A stretch of DNA of 64,000 bases from Sporosarcina pasteurii (GTDB lineage Bacteria > Bacillota > Bacilli > Bacillales_A > Planococcaceae). The stretch spans positions 1,178,001-1,242,000 of the forward strand of contig NZ_CP160452.1 in assembly GCF_041295575.1 (NCBI RefSeq). Reading direction: 5' to 3'. Positions 43,579 to 53,107 of the stretch are shown in pieces; the stretch's first letter is position 1; every line of letters begins with the position of its first letter. The translations under genes were made by a program, and so were the position numbers. Below the pieces are notes generated by a model. It worked only from the letters and a program-made list of their open reading frames with translations, made no database searches and was not told the origin of the DNA.

Positions 43579-44088
43579 ATGGATGTGAAATTTCCAATCG
43601 GGACATTACAAGTTCCAGAAAAAGTAACAGTAGAAAATGTTCAAGAGTGGCTGGAGGAAATCCAATCTTACACGTCTCGATTAAGAGACATTGTTGATTC
43701 ATTAAATGAAGAGGAATTGAATAAAACTTATCGTGCCGGCAGCTGGACCGTTCGTCAACTGGTTCATCACATTGCAGATTCCCAGTTGAACATGTATCAA
43801 CGATTGAAAATGGCTCTAACAGATGAGAATCCAACTGTACCAGATTTTGATCAAGATCAGTGGGCGGTTCAGCCAGATACCAAACTACCTGTAGAAAGCT
43901 CTATTAGAATGCTTGAAGGTATAAATGAGCGCGTCGTATCTTTAGGAAATCATTTATCTGAGGAGCAATTAAATCGATATTTTACTCACCAGAAAAATGG
44001 TAAGATCACCGTTGCAACAAAAGTTGCAAAATTAGCTTGGCACGAAGAGCACCACTTAGCGCATATAAAAATTGCATTATCCAAGTAA
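43579..44088 (+). CDS. DinB/YfiT-type protein (probable bacillithiol transferase)
   Basis: A 169-residue four-helix protein of the DinB-like YfiT group. The metal-binding histidines are in VRQLVHHIADSQLN (near residue 57) and AWHEEHHLAHI (near 156). B. subtilis YfiT/BstA relatives transfer bacillithiol to electrophiles. ATG at 43579 is 7 nt after GGGGGA. Which substrate it acts on is unknown. Confidence 0.83.
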   Translation: MDVKFPIGTLQVPEKVTVENVQEWLEEIQSYTSRLRDIVDSLNEEELNKTYRAGSWTVRQLVHHIADSQLNMYQRLKMALTDENPTVPDFDQDQWAVQPDTKLPVESSIRMLEGINERVVSLGNHLSEEQLNRYFTHQKNGKITVATKVAKLAWHEEHHLAHIKIALSK

Positions 44089-44101
44089 ATCTATTATAAA
44101 T

Positions 44102-44158
44102 TGGTGCCAGGTTTCAAAACGATGTTAACATTGTTTTAAAGCCTGGCGATTTTTGGTT
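44102..44158 (+). terminator. terminator after the DinB/YfiT gene
   Basis: GCCAGG...CCTGGC outside and AAAAC...GTTTT inside form a long stem followed by GATTTTTGG. Confidence 0.7.
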
Positions 44159-44342
44159 TGCTTATGTTTAGCACCTGTATTTCATCGATTATTTACCGAG
44201 ACGCAATAAATCCTTTCCTTTATATGTATCCGCATGAATAGGATTGTGCAAATGTGTACAAAACTAATCCTCAGTGCTAGTTTTAAAACAGTTCAAAGTG
44301 GAATAGGAACCTTGTGTCGATAATTTTGAAAGGGTGAATAAA

Positions 44343-44717
44343 ATGCAGGTGACAGAGGCACTCATAGAAGCATTTTTAAATGGTAATGACGAAATAAAGT
44401 ACATGTTTAATCAGAAAACAAAGGAAATTCTTATCTCAGAGGAGTCGGAAATCGGTAGGGATGATAACGATACAGGAGAATTCTTAGTGCCAATTCCACA
44501 AATGACTTCGTCTGAAGCATATGACTTAATGGTTGATTTCGCCAAAAAGCAAGAGCCAGAAGTTACCCAACGCTTAATAGATGCGCTTAATGGGAAAAAG
44601 CCTTTCCGTTCATTTAAGGATCAAATTAGAGGACAGGAAATTGAACAGGCATGGTACGACTATGAGAATGATTATGCCAAAAGAAAAATGTCGACGTGGT
44701 TAGAGCATTCTTTATGA
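44343..44717 (+). CDS. UPF0158 family protein
   Basis: A 124-residue acidic protein matching UPF0158: VPIPQMTSSEAYDLMVDFA in the middle and KPFRSFKDQIRG with EQAWYDYEND near the end. GTG at 44334 is possible but ATG at 44343, 8 nt after AAAGGG, is preferred. No function is known for the family. Confidence 0.8.
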   Translation: MQVTEALIEAFLNGNDEIKYMFNQKTKEILISEESEIGRDDNDTGEFLVPIPQMTSSEAYDLMVDFAKKQEPEVTQRLIDALNGKKPFRSFKDQIRGQEIEQAWYDYENDYAKRKMSTWLEHSL

Positions 44718-44811
44718 GTGCCTGGCGCTGGTCATTCAGAGCAAGCTGAGACTGGATACGCTTTCTTTGACGAAAAGTTATGATATACTGGAATCAACTA
44801 AATAATAGACT

Positions 44812-44916
44812 CTTTTCTTATTAGGAGAGACGGAGGGAATTGGCCCGACGAAGTCTCAGCAACCTGCTAGCTGGTAAGGTGCTACATCCAACAGGCGAAC
44901 CTGAATGATGAGAAGA
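44812..44916 (+). promoter_or_regulatory. SAM-I (S-box) riboswitch
   Basis: The core is plain: GAGAGACGGAGGGA, then TTGGCCCGACGAAGTC, CAGCAACC, a GCTAGCTGG hairpin, AAGGTGCTACATCC and a closing GATGAGAAG. This is the S-box layout, with the GA(C/U)GAA and GGTGCTA(A/C)(A/T)TCC motifs. GAGAAG can pair further with CTTCTC at 44935, part of the switch platform. It normally controls methionine or cysteine genes, but here a small unknown ORF follows. Confidence 0.9.
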
Positions 44917-44987
44917 AATTTTGCAAATGCACTCTTCTCTTAATCGGGAATAGTTTTTTATTTGGGAAAATTTCGGGAGGAATTACA

Positions 44988-45269
44988 ATGACAAAGTTAA
45001 AACAGCTTTATGCAGAGCAATAACAATTGAAGGAGCAAGAGGTAACGGGGGCAGCATCTTCCATCCAAAGACACCATAAACTTGCGCAGTTGCAGAAGGA
45101 AATTGATTATTATGAACTGGGAGATACGATTTCACGGAAAGACATTCAGGTCAAACTGGCTGAAATCGAGGGAATTCAGGAAGAGATTAATCGTTTAACG
45201 GCAGTTGTAGAGGAGAAAAGACGTACGTTACTTACACATGTCTTCGGAGAACAAACAATCATTCAATGA
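44988..45269 (+). pseudogene. Coiled-coil small ORF behind the SAM riboswitch, with an in-frame TAA
   Basis: ATG at 44988, 8 nt after GGGAGG, reads MTKLKQLYAEQ and then meets TAA at 45021-45023. The same frame continues without interruption QLKEQEVTGAASSIQRHHK to 45269, a highly charged, coiled-coil-like protein (about 93 codons in all). Either a nonsense mutation broke one ORF, or a TTG at 45027 (no good binding site) starts the second part, or the 11-codon start is a leader peptide. I do not recognise the family, and no methionine gene follows. Confidence 0.55.
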
Positions 45270-45318
45270 TAGAGCCATTGACGAGATGATTGTGGAGGAT
45301 AATGCTAACTAAAAATAA

Positions 45319-45358
45319 AGAGCCTATCTCCTGTTTTTTACATGGAAATAGGCTTTTA
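45319..45358. terminator. bidirectional terminator between the coiled-coil ORF and DUF2200 gene
   Basis: AGCCTAT (45321-45327) pairs with ATAGGCT (45348-45354); A and T runs flank on both sides between convergent genes. Confidence 0.7.
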
Positions 45359-45368
45359 ATTTACCATA

Positions 45369-45722
45369 TTATGATTTCCTCAAGATCTTCTCCATCGCTT
45401 TACCTTTTGCTAATTCATCAATGAGTTTGTCCAAAAAGCGAATTTCCTGCATCAATGGTTCTTCGATATTTTCCACTCGGATGCCGCAGACCACTCCTTT
45501 GATTAGCGTCCGTGAAGGATTCAATTGGGGCGCTTCTGCAAAAAAGGTCTCAAAGTCTATCTTTTTTTCGATTTGTGCTTCTAATTCTGCTTGGGAATAT
45601 CCTGTCAACCAACGTATAATTTCATCAACTTCTGACTTTGTACGTTCTTTTCTCTCTGCCTTCGTAACATAATGGGGATAGACGCTAGAGAAGCTCATTG
45701 AATAAATTTTATGTTTGGTCAT
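45369..45722 (-). CDS. DUF2200 family protein
   Basis: The 117-residue product matches DUF2200: [20 protein letters not shown] at the start, [15 protein letters not shown] in the middle and [20 protein letters not shown] later. The family is small and uncharacterised. ATG at 45722 is preceded by AAAGGAG. It has its own terminator in common with the convergent gene. Confidence 0.82.
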   Translation of the reverse strand: MTKHKIYSMSFSSVYPHYVTKAERKERTKSEVDEIIRWLTGYSQAELEAQIEKKIDFETFFAEAPQLNPSRTLIKGVVCGIRVENIEEPLMQEIRFLDKLIDELAKGKAMEKILRKS

Positions 45723-45956
45723 GAGATTGGCTCCTTTATATTTCTACTTATGGATAAATCATTTTATTGAGCATCAATAAAGATTGTAACAAGTATAACA
45801 TTTTTTTATATAATGTTTTAAGGTATTATTGAAGCGTAAATATATTAACTATCAGTTAATCCTCCTCAAAATGAAAAAGGATTTTTTTATTTCTTTTTAC
45901 GTGCGCAATATCCGCTGTTACAAAATGAATCGTCGATATGGATAATTCATGACCAC

Positions 45957-45989
45957 CAAAAAACATCGGCTAAGCCCGATGTTTTTTGG
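45957..45989. terminator. terminator of the sigma-54 activator gene
   Basis: CCAAAAAACATCGG and CCGATGTTTTTTGG form a long stem with A/T tracts, working on either strand. The remaining part of the 365-bp gap between 45723 and 46088 shows no ORF. Confidence 0.82.
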
Positions 45990-46088
45990 AACTGCATAGG
46001 ACATAGTTATACAGTTACTGCCGAATAATTTGAATGAGGTTGCCGCTCTTTATATTGGATTAAAATCTTATATTGTATCAATTCATTA

Positions 46089-47945
46089 CTAATTTTTCAG
46101 TGAAAAACTGTCTAGTTTTCTGTAAAGGGTATTTCGACCAATTCCAAGAATACGCGCTGATTCAGCAACATTTCCGCCTGTTTTATTCATAGTTTCTAAA
46201 ATCACTTTACGCTCCGTGTCTTGCAGTAAAGAGCCTGTCGTCTCTCGTTTTTGAAAATCCGATAAAATATAGTTTGGAAAAGATTGAATATCAATCGTAT
46301 CGCCTGTAGATAAAAAGGCAGCTTCACGTATCGCACTACTCATTTGACGAACATTCCCAGGCCATGAATAATCTTCAATGAACTGCTCTGCAACAGGAGA
46401 GAAAGTAAGTGGGTATCTATGAGTCTCTCCCTGAATTTTAGATAATAATTTATAGGCAAATTGTAAGCGGTCTTCACGCTTTCGAAGTGGGGGCAGTACG
46501 ATAGATATGCCTTGTAAACGGTAATATAAATCGGCACGAAAACTGCCTTCTTGCACTTTTTCCCAAAGGTCGGTATGTGTAGCAGTAATAAGTCGAACAT
46601 CCACTTGAACAGACTTTACGCCACCGATTCTTTTCACTTTGAAATCTTGAAGGACCCGTAATAATGTGGTTTGTATATCAATAGGAAGTTCGGCAATTTC
46701 GTCTAGGAAAAGGGTGCCTCCATGTGCCTGTTCGAAGACGCCGGGTTGTCCCGATTGCTTTGCTCCTGTATATGCCCCAGCTTCATAGCCAAATAATTCA
46801 CTTTCAGCCAGGCTTTTGGTAATGCCACCACAGTTGAGAGCGACGAATGGTTTTGTTGAACGTGTACTGGCTTGATGAATGGCTTGGCTTACCATTTCCT
46901 TTCCAGTGCCACTTTCCCCAGTAATTACAATTGTATAATCTGTTTTAGCGGCTTTTTTTGCTGTGGAAAGTGCTGACTTAAGTGTTTTATCCGCCCCATA
47001 AATGTCATTAAATGAATAGGAAGACGTGCTTTTTCTATCTGTAGTGAACTGTTTTGTAGCAGTTTTTATTTTTTCTGTATATGCAAAATTTTGGGGACGA
47101 GAATCATATACAATTGAAGCGAAAAAACATTTTTGTTCAGTACCTTTTGTGTAAAGCCGGATCAAAGAAGTGGAGCTGGTCTTCATGGTTCTAGATAGCA
47201 ACTCGTCTGTGTTTGAGAACAATTCTTCTAGGTAAATCGGAGTGACTAACAAGTTATCTATCCGACATAGGCGATGTGCTTCACGATTCATCCCAATAAC
47301 TTGTCCGTGTAAATCGACTGCAAATAAAGCTTCATAGTATTTTTTTGATTCTGGATAAAGGGAAAGGACAAGTTGTGGCTTAGGTTGACGGACGAGCATC
47401 CAGTTCTCTATGCTACGAGAAATGTTATCTACCATCCCAAGCATCGCAGGATGGTAGGCGCTAAAATGTCCACTTATATTCAAAACTGCATCCAATTCTC
47501 CAATAGAATTAAAAATAGGGGAACCAGCACAAAATAGCGTACGATGGGATGGTAAATAATGCTCACTACCAATAACAGTCAATGGTTTTTGCTCAATGGC
47601 AACAGTGCCCGCTGAATTCGTACCACGCATCTGCTCGGACCAACAAGCCCCGTTTTGTAAATTATTTTTTTCTGCTTCATCTAGAAATGAAAGATTACCT
47701 ATGCTATTGAGTAAATAACCTGAGGAGTTAGAAATGGCAACAATTGTGTTGGAAGACTTTAAAGAATATGCCAAGCTTTCAATTGTCGGATGCATGCTAT
47801 TCAATAAATCTCTTTTTTTCTCTTGTTGAAGTTTAAGTTCATATTCTTGGAGCATAGCTTCTTGCGTTTTAGCCAAGTTAGCACCGTGTTTTTTGCTCCG
47901 CTCCCAAGATTTTATCAAGTCTTTATTTGCCAAGACTGTATTCAT
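46089..47945 (-). CDS. Sigma-54-dependent activator (AcoR-like: GAF, AAA+, Fis HTH)
   Basis: The 618-residue enhancer-binding protein has an N-terminal GAF-type sensor (about residues 60-200), a PAS-like middle, and an AAA+ domain from about 315: Walker A in GESGTGKEMVSQAIH, the sigma-54 contact loop as GAYTGA (usual form GAFTGA), and Walker B in GGTLFLDEIAELP. The Fis-type helix-turn-helix closes it (NVAESARILGIGRNTLYRKL). Such proteins activate -24/-12 promoters of catabolic genes, often aldehyde, acetoin or amino-acid routes. A broken aldehyde dehydrogenase gene lies divergent next to it, so its former target may be lost. Confidence 0.9.
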   Translation of the reverse strand: MNTVLANKDLIKSWERSKKHGANLAKTQEAMLQEYELKLQQEKKRDLLNSMHPTIESLAYSLKSSNTIVAISNSSGYLLNSIGNLSFLDEAEKNNLQNGACWSEQMRGTNSAGTVAIEQKPLTVIGSEHYLPSHRTLFCAGSPIFNSIGELDAVLNISGHFSAYHPAMLGMVDNISRSIENWMLVRQPKPQLVLSLYPESKKYYEALFAVDLHGQVIGMNREAHRLCRIDNLLVTPIYLEELFSNTDELLSRTMKTSSTSLIRLYTKGTEQKCFFASIVYDSRPQNFAYTEKIKTATKQFTTDRKSTSSYSFNDIYGADKTLKSALSTAKKAAKTDYTIVITGESGTGKEMVSQAIHQASTRSTKPFVALNCGGITKSLAESELFGYEAGAYTGAKQSGQPGVFEQAHGGTLFLDEIAELPIDIQTTLLRVLQDFKVKRIGGVKSVQVDVRLITATHTDLWEKVQEGSFRADLYYRLQGISIVLPPLRKREDRLQFAYKLLSKIQGETHRYPLTFSPVAEQFIEDYSWPGNVRQMSSAIREAAFLSTGDTIDIQSFPNYILSDFQKRETTGSLLQDTERKVILETMNKTGGNVAESARILGIGRNTLYRKLDSFSLKN

Positions 47946-48164
47946 TCTTCAACCTCCCTCGCAACAATTAACAGTAAATTCTAAATACATTAACAGGTTA
48001 TCACAGTTTGAAGGTACAATCAATCGCGTTAAATCGGGACGAATTGACCCATCATCGAATAAGCATCAAAGATGGAGCCACGAAATCACCTTAAGTACAG
48101 TTGCAATATTCATACTAGTTACAAACCCTATTGAGCTAAATCTTTAAAAAACGGGAAGATAAGT

Positions 48165-48339
48165 ATGTCAAAAACATTAATTGTAGAAAAGGAGATACAG
48201 CTAGATGGTCGTGTAAAGGATTTTTTACGTGGAAGTCCCAAGAAGCTATTTATTTGGTGGAGAGTTTGTCGAGTCTGTCTCTGGGGAAACATTTGAAACC
48301 GTGAATCCAGCAAGTAAAATCAGTTTGGGTAAATCTTGA
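48165..48339 (+). pseudogene. Aldehyde dehydrogenase N-terminal stump with frameshift
   Basis: ATG at 48165 behind GGGAAG reads MSKTLIVEKEIQLDGRVKDF, then GSPKKLFI, which is the N-terminus of DhaS/AcoD-like aldehyde dehydrogenases. At about 48254 the frame shifts by one base: GGEFVESVSGETFETVNPAS continues in another frame and stops at 48339. Only about 57 of some 500 codons remain. It is divergent from the sigma-54 activator, whose usual partner is such a gene. Confidence 0.72.
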
Positions 48340-48375
48340 ATAATTATTGATTACTTATTAAAAATCAACAAAAAT

Positions 48376-48413
48376 AATGACCGTCTCCTTAAAAAGGTAG
48401 GCGGTCATTTTTG
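48376..48413 (+). terminator. terminator after the aldehyde dehydrogenase stump
   Basis: AATGACCG (48376-48383) pairs with CGGTCATT (48402-48409), with CTCCTT/AAGG inside, then TTTTGGG. Confidence 0.78.
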
Positions 48414-48533
48414 GGTTTGAGATTATTACAAAGTCAACGAAATTCAATGTTAATCCTAGGTGAAGAAATTAGACTTCTAAATTAGAACCCCTTAACCAGT
48501 TAAAGGGAAGGTCTAGTGACAATAAAAGTACTA

Positions 48534-49976
48534 TTAAACTAAGGCCTTTTGCTCCTGCACTTGCGCGGCTAGTTTATCTAAATGGTCTAAGGCATAATCC
48601 AGTGCATCAATTGCTTTATCAATATCTTCTTTAGAAATGTCTAAGGATGTACCTATACGTAAAGTGTTAGGGACAAAACCGCCAATTAATACGCCTTTTT
48701 CAAGCGCTTTTGAATTGATGATGTTAATTGGATACGTGCTTGGATCAGCCTCGTGACTTGTATTTCTATCAAGTTTTATAAAAGGAGTGTTTTTCTCATC
48801 TTTAACAAGTTCTACAATCCAGAGAACTCCAGCTCCAGCAACCAGACCCACAGTAGGGTGTTTGTCCTTTAACTCCAATAATTTCTTTTCGAAATATTTA
48901 CCCGTTTCTTTTGCTTTTTCAACTAGGTTTTCTTCTATCATATATTCTATATTTGCACATACAGCAGCCATTGCGATGGGGTGGCCTGAATAAGTGGACA
49001 CTGTTTCCCAACGGAATTGGTCCATAAATTCGGCGATTTCCTTATTAACTACCACGGCACCAGCTGGAATTGTTGAACTTGAAAGGCCCTTCGCCATTGT
49101 GACGATGTCCGGTGTAACGCCATAGTGCTGGTAATTAAACCATTTTCCTGTACGGCCAAAGCCTGTTAATACCTCGTCCACAATCCAAAGAATATCAAGG
49201 TCTTTCGTCAACTTTCGAATTTGCGGAATGTATTCTTTTGGCGGCATAATAGAACCAGCGCCCTGTGTGATTTCAGTTACCATAGCCGCTACTTGTTCAG
49301 GACCTTGGTTTTCAATCATTCGTCTCGTATAGGTTACACAAGCTAACTCTCCAGTCTCATCATGACATGACCCGTAGGTATGGCTAAGCGGGCAGCGCAA
49401 GCAGTTTGGAGAAGGTGCAACGGCAACTACACCATCTTGCTGACCAGGTATATGTCTTTGTTCTGAGTCAGGATTTGTCTCTGTAATTCCACTCCGGACC
49501 CCTTTTATTCGAGTTAGAGAAGATGCGCCTCTTGTCCATCCATGGAAAGCATGTTCTCTTGTTATGACATTCGGACGATTTTTATAAAGTCTAGCAATGA
49601 AGAGTGCTGTCTCGTTTGCTTCACTTCCAGTTGAAACAAATCTGATTTTTCCAGGCCAGCTTTCTTTTCCAAGAATATCTTCCATAATTAATTTTGCTGC
49701 TTTTGCCTTATAGTCTGAAGTATAAGCATCCCAGACAAATCCATATCGATCAAGTGCATCTTTGATTGCATCATTTATCTTTTTATTTTTTTGACCAGTA
49801 TTTACGCAGTACAGTTGATTAAATAAATCCAATAAGCGTGTTCCGTCCGGCATGATTAGGTAATCACCTTCAGTGGACTCAATTGGGACTGTTTGGTATT
49901 CATCCTGTGTAGCGAATGTCCTTAGTATATATTTATTATCCCATTCTTCAACCTTTTTCCAATCAATATTCGTCAT
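48534..49976 (-). CDS. Class III PLP aminotransferase
   Basis: The 480-residue product has FVSTGSEANETALFIARL, AFHGWTRGAS, the PLP-contact Asp in LWIVDEVLTGFGRTGKW and the Schiff-base lysine in IVTMAKGLSSSTIPAGA. Unusual for the family is a four-cysteine insert near residues 190-215 (CLRCPLSHTYGSCHDETGE, then AC), which could bind a metal or form disulfides. It is a distant relative of the aminotransferase at 9343. ATG at 49976 follows AAAGGAGG. The substrate is unknown; an amine or omega-amino acid controlled by the sigma-54 activator is possible. Confidence 0.87.
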   Translation of the reverse strand: MTNIDWKKVEEWDNKYILRTFATQDEYQTVPIESTEGDYLIMPDGTRLLDLFNQLYCVNTGQKNKKINDAIKDALDRYGFVWDAYTSDYKAKAAKLIMEDILGKESWPGKIRFVSTGSEANETALFIARLYKNRPNVITREHAFHGWTRGASSLTRIKGVRSGITETNPDSEQRHIPGQQDGVVAVAPSPNCLRCPLSHTYGSCHDETGELACVTYTRRMIENQGPEQVAAMVTEITQGAGSIMPPKEYIPQIRKLTKDLDILWIVDEVLTGFGRTGKWFNYQHYGVTPDIVTMAKGLSSSTIPAGAVVVNKEIAEFMDQFRWETVSTYSGHPIAMAAVCANIEYMIEENLVEKAKETGKYFEKKLLELKDKHPTVGLVAGAGVLWIVELVKDEKNTPFIKLDRNTSHEADPSTYPINIINSKALEKGVLIGGFVPNTLRIGTSLDISKEDIDKAIDALDYALDHLDKLAAQVQEQKALV

Positions 49977-50687
49977 TATTATGTCCTCCTTTAAATTAAC
50001 GAGTAGTACTGCGCTAAAAGCTTACTTAAGGCAATAAAATTCCGCGAATAATCTGTAGAAAAAAATGGTACGCCACAAAAGTATTCCTACCTTATCAAGG
50101 AAATGTCGGACTTCTAAACTGAACCGGTAACTTTATCAATATCATTCTTAATTTCTTTAAATAGTAGCCTCCTTTATTTTGTTAATCATACAATTTTCTG
50201 AAACTATCGGCACCTCTTTTGTCGCGCCGCTATTAAATTATAGTTGCAATTAGCATGCCAATTAGAAATCCCCCTTTGTTGCACGATTCATGTCATAAGA
50301 GGTGTTTGATTTTGGAGCATCGGAGTTCTTTTTTAGAACATAAGCGATTAAAGTGGGCAACCAATTAATGTATGCCACATTTCATCCGTACTCTTGCAAG
50401 AGTTGGAGTTTTTGAATGTTTATTGTTCTTATTATAGAGAGGTTGTAAAAAACCTCAGCTGTAGTAGTAAAATTATGATATACCTCTATTTCCAGTGGAA
50501 CATAAAGATTGTCTAAATTTAAACGATTCTCTTGCATTCAATAGATAGAAAAAATAGAGTATACTAAAAGTCTAATTACTAAAACAGTTAGGGGCAGGAA
50601 GAGTTGCAGCGATATATGGGTGTATAAGGATAAATTTTCTTACCGAGGACACTTTTTTCAGCAAATCAAATTAGAAAGGATGATAAA
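49977..50687. other. 710-bp gene-free stretch
   Basis: It holds the promoter side of the aminotransferase and of the UvrA paralogue. Short frames on the minus strand near 50220-50320 read like the end of a membrane protein (GGFLIGMLIATII before a stop), but too little remains to name it. A GC-poor region near 50460-50640 precedes the next gene. No RNA motif seen. Confidence 0.4.
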
Positions 50688-52967
50688 GTGCCCAAAATTA
50701 GAGACGAAATCATTTTAAAAGGATTAAAAGAAAATAATCTGAAAAATATAGATATTAATATACCAAAAGGAAAAATTATCGTATTCACAGGGCTTTCTGG
50801 CTCTGGAAAAAGCTCGGTTGTTTTTGATACATTGGCGAAAGAAAGCCGAAGACAAATGACGATGAACTATCCGCATTATGTCAGAAATCAAATGCCAAGA
50901 TATGAAAGACCGCATGCTGATTTGATGCAGAACTTAAGTCCGGTTGTCGTCGTAGAGCAGAGACAAACCAGCGGCAATTCTCGTTCAACAGTTGGTACGT
51001 ATATGGATATTCATCCATTGATTAGACTTTTATTCTCACGTATAGGCACACCTCCAATACCTTCTGCGACCGATTTTTCGAGCCAAAGTTCTTTTGGTAG
51101 ATGTCCGGAATGTAGTGGATTTGGTAAGGTCATTGCGCCAGATGTAAATAAAATGATCGATTTCGATAAGTCGCTTCGGGCGTATGCAGTTAAATTTAAG
51201 CCTTTATCGCCATCGGGGTGGCAAGGGAGATGGATGATGACTGGGGGATTGTTTGATCCTGATAAACCGATAAAGGACTATTCAGAAGAAAAACGCCACC
51301 TATTCTTATATGGCCCCCCGAAAGGTGAAAAAGTCTTTGCGCCATTTCATACAAAACACGGACCCCAAGACCACGAGTGGGACGGGTTATTGCCTAGATT
51401 TACGCGCCTCTATATCAATCGAGATATCTCAAAATTGAAGCAAGTTTCTCAAGACGACGTTTTTGCAGTAGCTACACAATGCTTATGCCAAACATGTCTA
51501 GGTTCTGGTCTAAACCCAAAAGTATTGGCATGTAAAATAAATGGACTTAATATTGCGGAATATGATCAATTAGAACTGACAGAATTACTTCAGGAACTCA
51601 CAAAAATCAATGATCCTTTGGGGAAATCTATTGCATTGCAAGCCATTCCGCAAATACAACAACTCGTTGAATTAGGATTGAGCTATTTAACTTTATCGAG
51701 AACAATGGGAACGCTTTCTGGCGGCGAAGCACAAAGGGTGAAAATTGCGCGTCATTTAGGGAGCAGCTTAAATAATCTCACATATATTTTCGACGAACCG
51801 AGCGCGGGACTTCATCCGGAGGAAGTGGATTTGTTAATTCGGATGCTCAAAAGGATTAAAGAGCATCATAATACGGTCATCGTGATCGAACATGACTTAT
51901 CAGTAATCCAAGCAGCAGATGCAATCATAGAGATGGGGCCGGGGGCGGGTGCAGCTGGAGGAGAGGTCGTTTATCAAGAGAAATTAGAGGGATTGAAAAA
52001 CTCTAGAGCGGCAACGTCATTAAACCAACAGATAAATATCAACCAGCGTCCAAGGGCTAGTAAAAGTTATTTTACAATCAAAGGAGCCAATCATAATAAC
52101 TTAAAAAATATAAGCGTAAAGATTCCTCAACATGCACTTGTTTCAATATGTGGCGTTTCAGGTTCTGGTAAGAGTTCCTTAATGATGGAGGCATTTCCAG
52201 AAAGCTATCCAGAAACAATCATGGTTGGACAAGGCAGCATAGGCATCTCTAGTCGGTCTACACTTGCGACATATATGGGCATCATGGATGACATTCGTGC
52301 AATCCTTTCAAAAGAAACAGGTCAACCCGCGGGCTTGTTCACCTTTAACTCATTAGGCGCTTGTCCGATGTGCAAGGGGAAAGGAGTGACAACCCCAGAC
52401 GTAGCGTTTGCAGATCCTGTCACAATTCCGTGCGAAGCCTGTCAAGGAATGAGATATTCAGATGAAGCATTGTCATACAAGTATCTAGATAAAAATATTG
52501 CAGAGATTTTAAGTTTGACGATCGATGAGGCGATGCACTATTTTAATTCACCAAGAATCATTAATAGAGTGAATACGCTAAAAAATGTTGGTTTAGGGTA
52601 TCTCACGTTAGGGCAGACGACGAGCTCCTTAAGTGGAGGAGAAGTCCAACGTCTAAAACTTGCAAGCCATTTACAAAAAGAAGGACAAATCTACTTATTA
52701 GATGAACCTTCATTAGGGCTGCACAGAAAAGACAATGATAAACTTTTGAATGTCTTTCAAAATCTTGTCAACAAAGGGAATTCCGTAATCATTATCGAAC
52801 ACAATTTAGATTTTATTGCGGCGTGTGACTGGGTAATTGAATTAGGTCCAGGTGGGGGGAAAGAAGGTGGACAGATTCTATTTGAAGGCACCCCAGAAGA
52901 GATGTTAAATGCAGAATCGTTGACTGCGAAATGGTTGAAAAATGGATGTGAAGAAAAGTTGATTTAA
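50688..52967 (+). CDS. Short UvrA-like ABC ATPase (UvrA2/DrrC type)
   Basis: The 759-residue product is a UvrA paralogue lacking the UvrB-interaction domain of full UvrA (about 950 residues). Both ABC modules are intact: Walker A FTGLSGSGKSSVVFDT and CGVSGSGKSSLMMEA, signatures LSGGEAQRVKIA and LSGGEVQRLKLA, and four-Cys zinc modules (CPECSGFG with CLCQTCLGSG; CPMCKGKG with CEACQGM). Relatives give tolerance to DNA-binding antibiotics or other damage. GTG at 50688 follows AAAGGATG. It stands alone. Confidence 0.87.
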   Translation: MPKIRDEIILKGLKENNLKNIDINIPKGKIIVFTGLSGSGKSSVVFDTLAKESRRQMTMNYPHYVRNQMPRYERPHADLMQNLSPVVVVEQRQTSGNSRSTVGTYMDIHPLIRLLFSRIGTPPIPSATDFSSQSSFGRCPECSGFGKVIAPDVNKMIDFDKSLRAYAVKFKPLSPSGWQGRWMMTGGLFDPDKPIKDYSEEKRHLFLYGPPKGEKVFAPFHTKHGPQDHEWDGLLPRFTRLYINRDISKLKQVSQDDVFAVATQCLCQTCLGSGLNPKVLACKINGLNIAEYDQLELTELLQELTKINDPLGKSIALQAIPQIQQLVELGLSYLTLSRTMGTLSGGEAQRVKIARHLGSSLNNLTYIFDEPSAGLHPEEVDLLIRMLKRIKEHHNTVIVIEHDLSVIQAADAIIEMGPGAGAAGGEVVYQEKLEGLKNSRAATSLNQQININQRPRASKSYFTIKGANHNNLKNISVKIPQHALVSICGVSGSGKSSLMMEAFPESYPETIMVGQGSIGISSRSTLATYMGIMDDIRAILSKETGQPAGLFTFNSLGACPMCKGKGVTTPDVAFADPVTIPCEACQGMRYSDEALSYKYLDKNIAEILSLTIDEAMHYFNSPRIINRVNTLKNVGLGYLTLGQTTSSLSGGEVQRLKLASHLQKEGQIYLLDEPSLGLHRKDNDKLLNVFQNLVNKGNSVIIIEHNLDFIAACDWVIELGPGGGKEGGQILFEGTPEEMLNAESLTAKWLKNGCEEKLI

Positions 52968-53107
52968 AAGTTATTATCCAGAAAAGAACGGGTATTTCAT
53001 TTAATGTGAAAATTTGTTAAAGTGGTTATAGCCATTTCTATTTATCGACATTTTCAGAGCGTTTCAGGCGTTGGGAATGGCGAATAGTTAACTAAGGGGG
53101 ACTTCAA

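Noticed and set aside
44102-44158. GCCAGG...CCTGGC stem as a sixth member of the leader family.
   Set aside because: It follows a gene end, lacks the ACTG start and the P1 helix, and looks like an ordinary terminator.
49976-50100. Sigma-54 promoter ahead of the class III aminotransferase at 48534.
   Set aside because: A TGGC at about 50071 has no GC at the right distance, and GGAATTTTATTGC has a 9-nt instead of 10-nt spacing.
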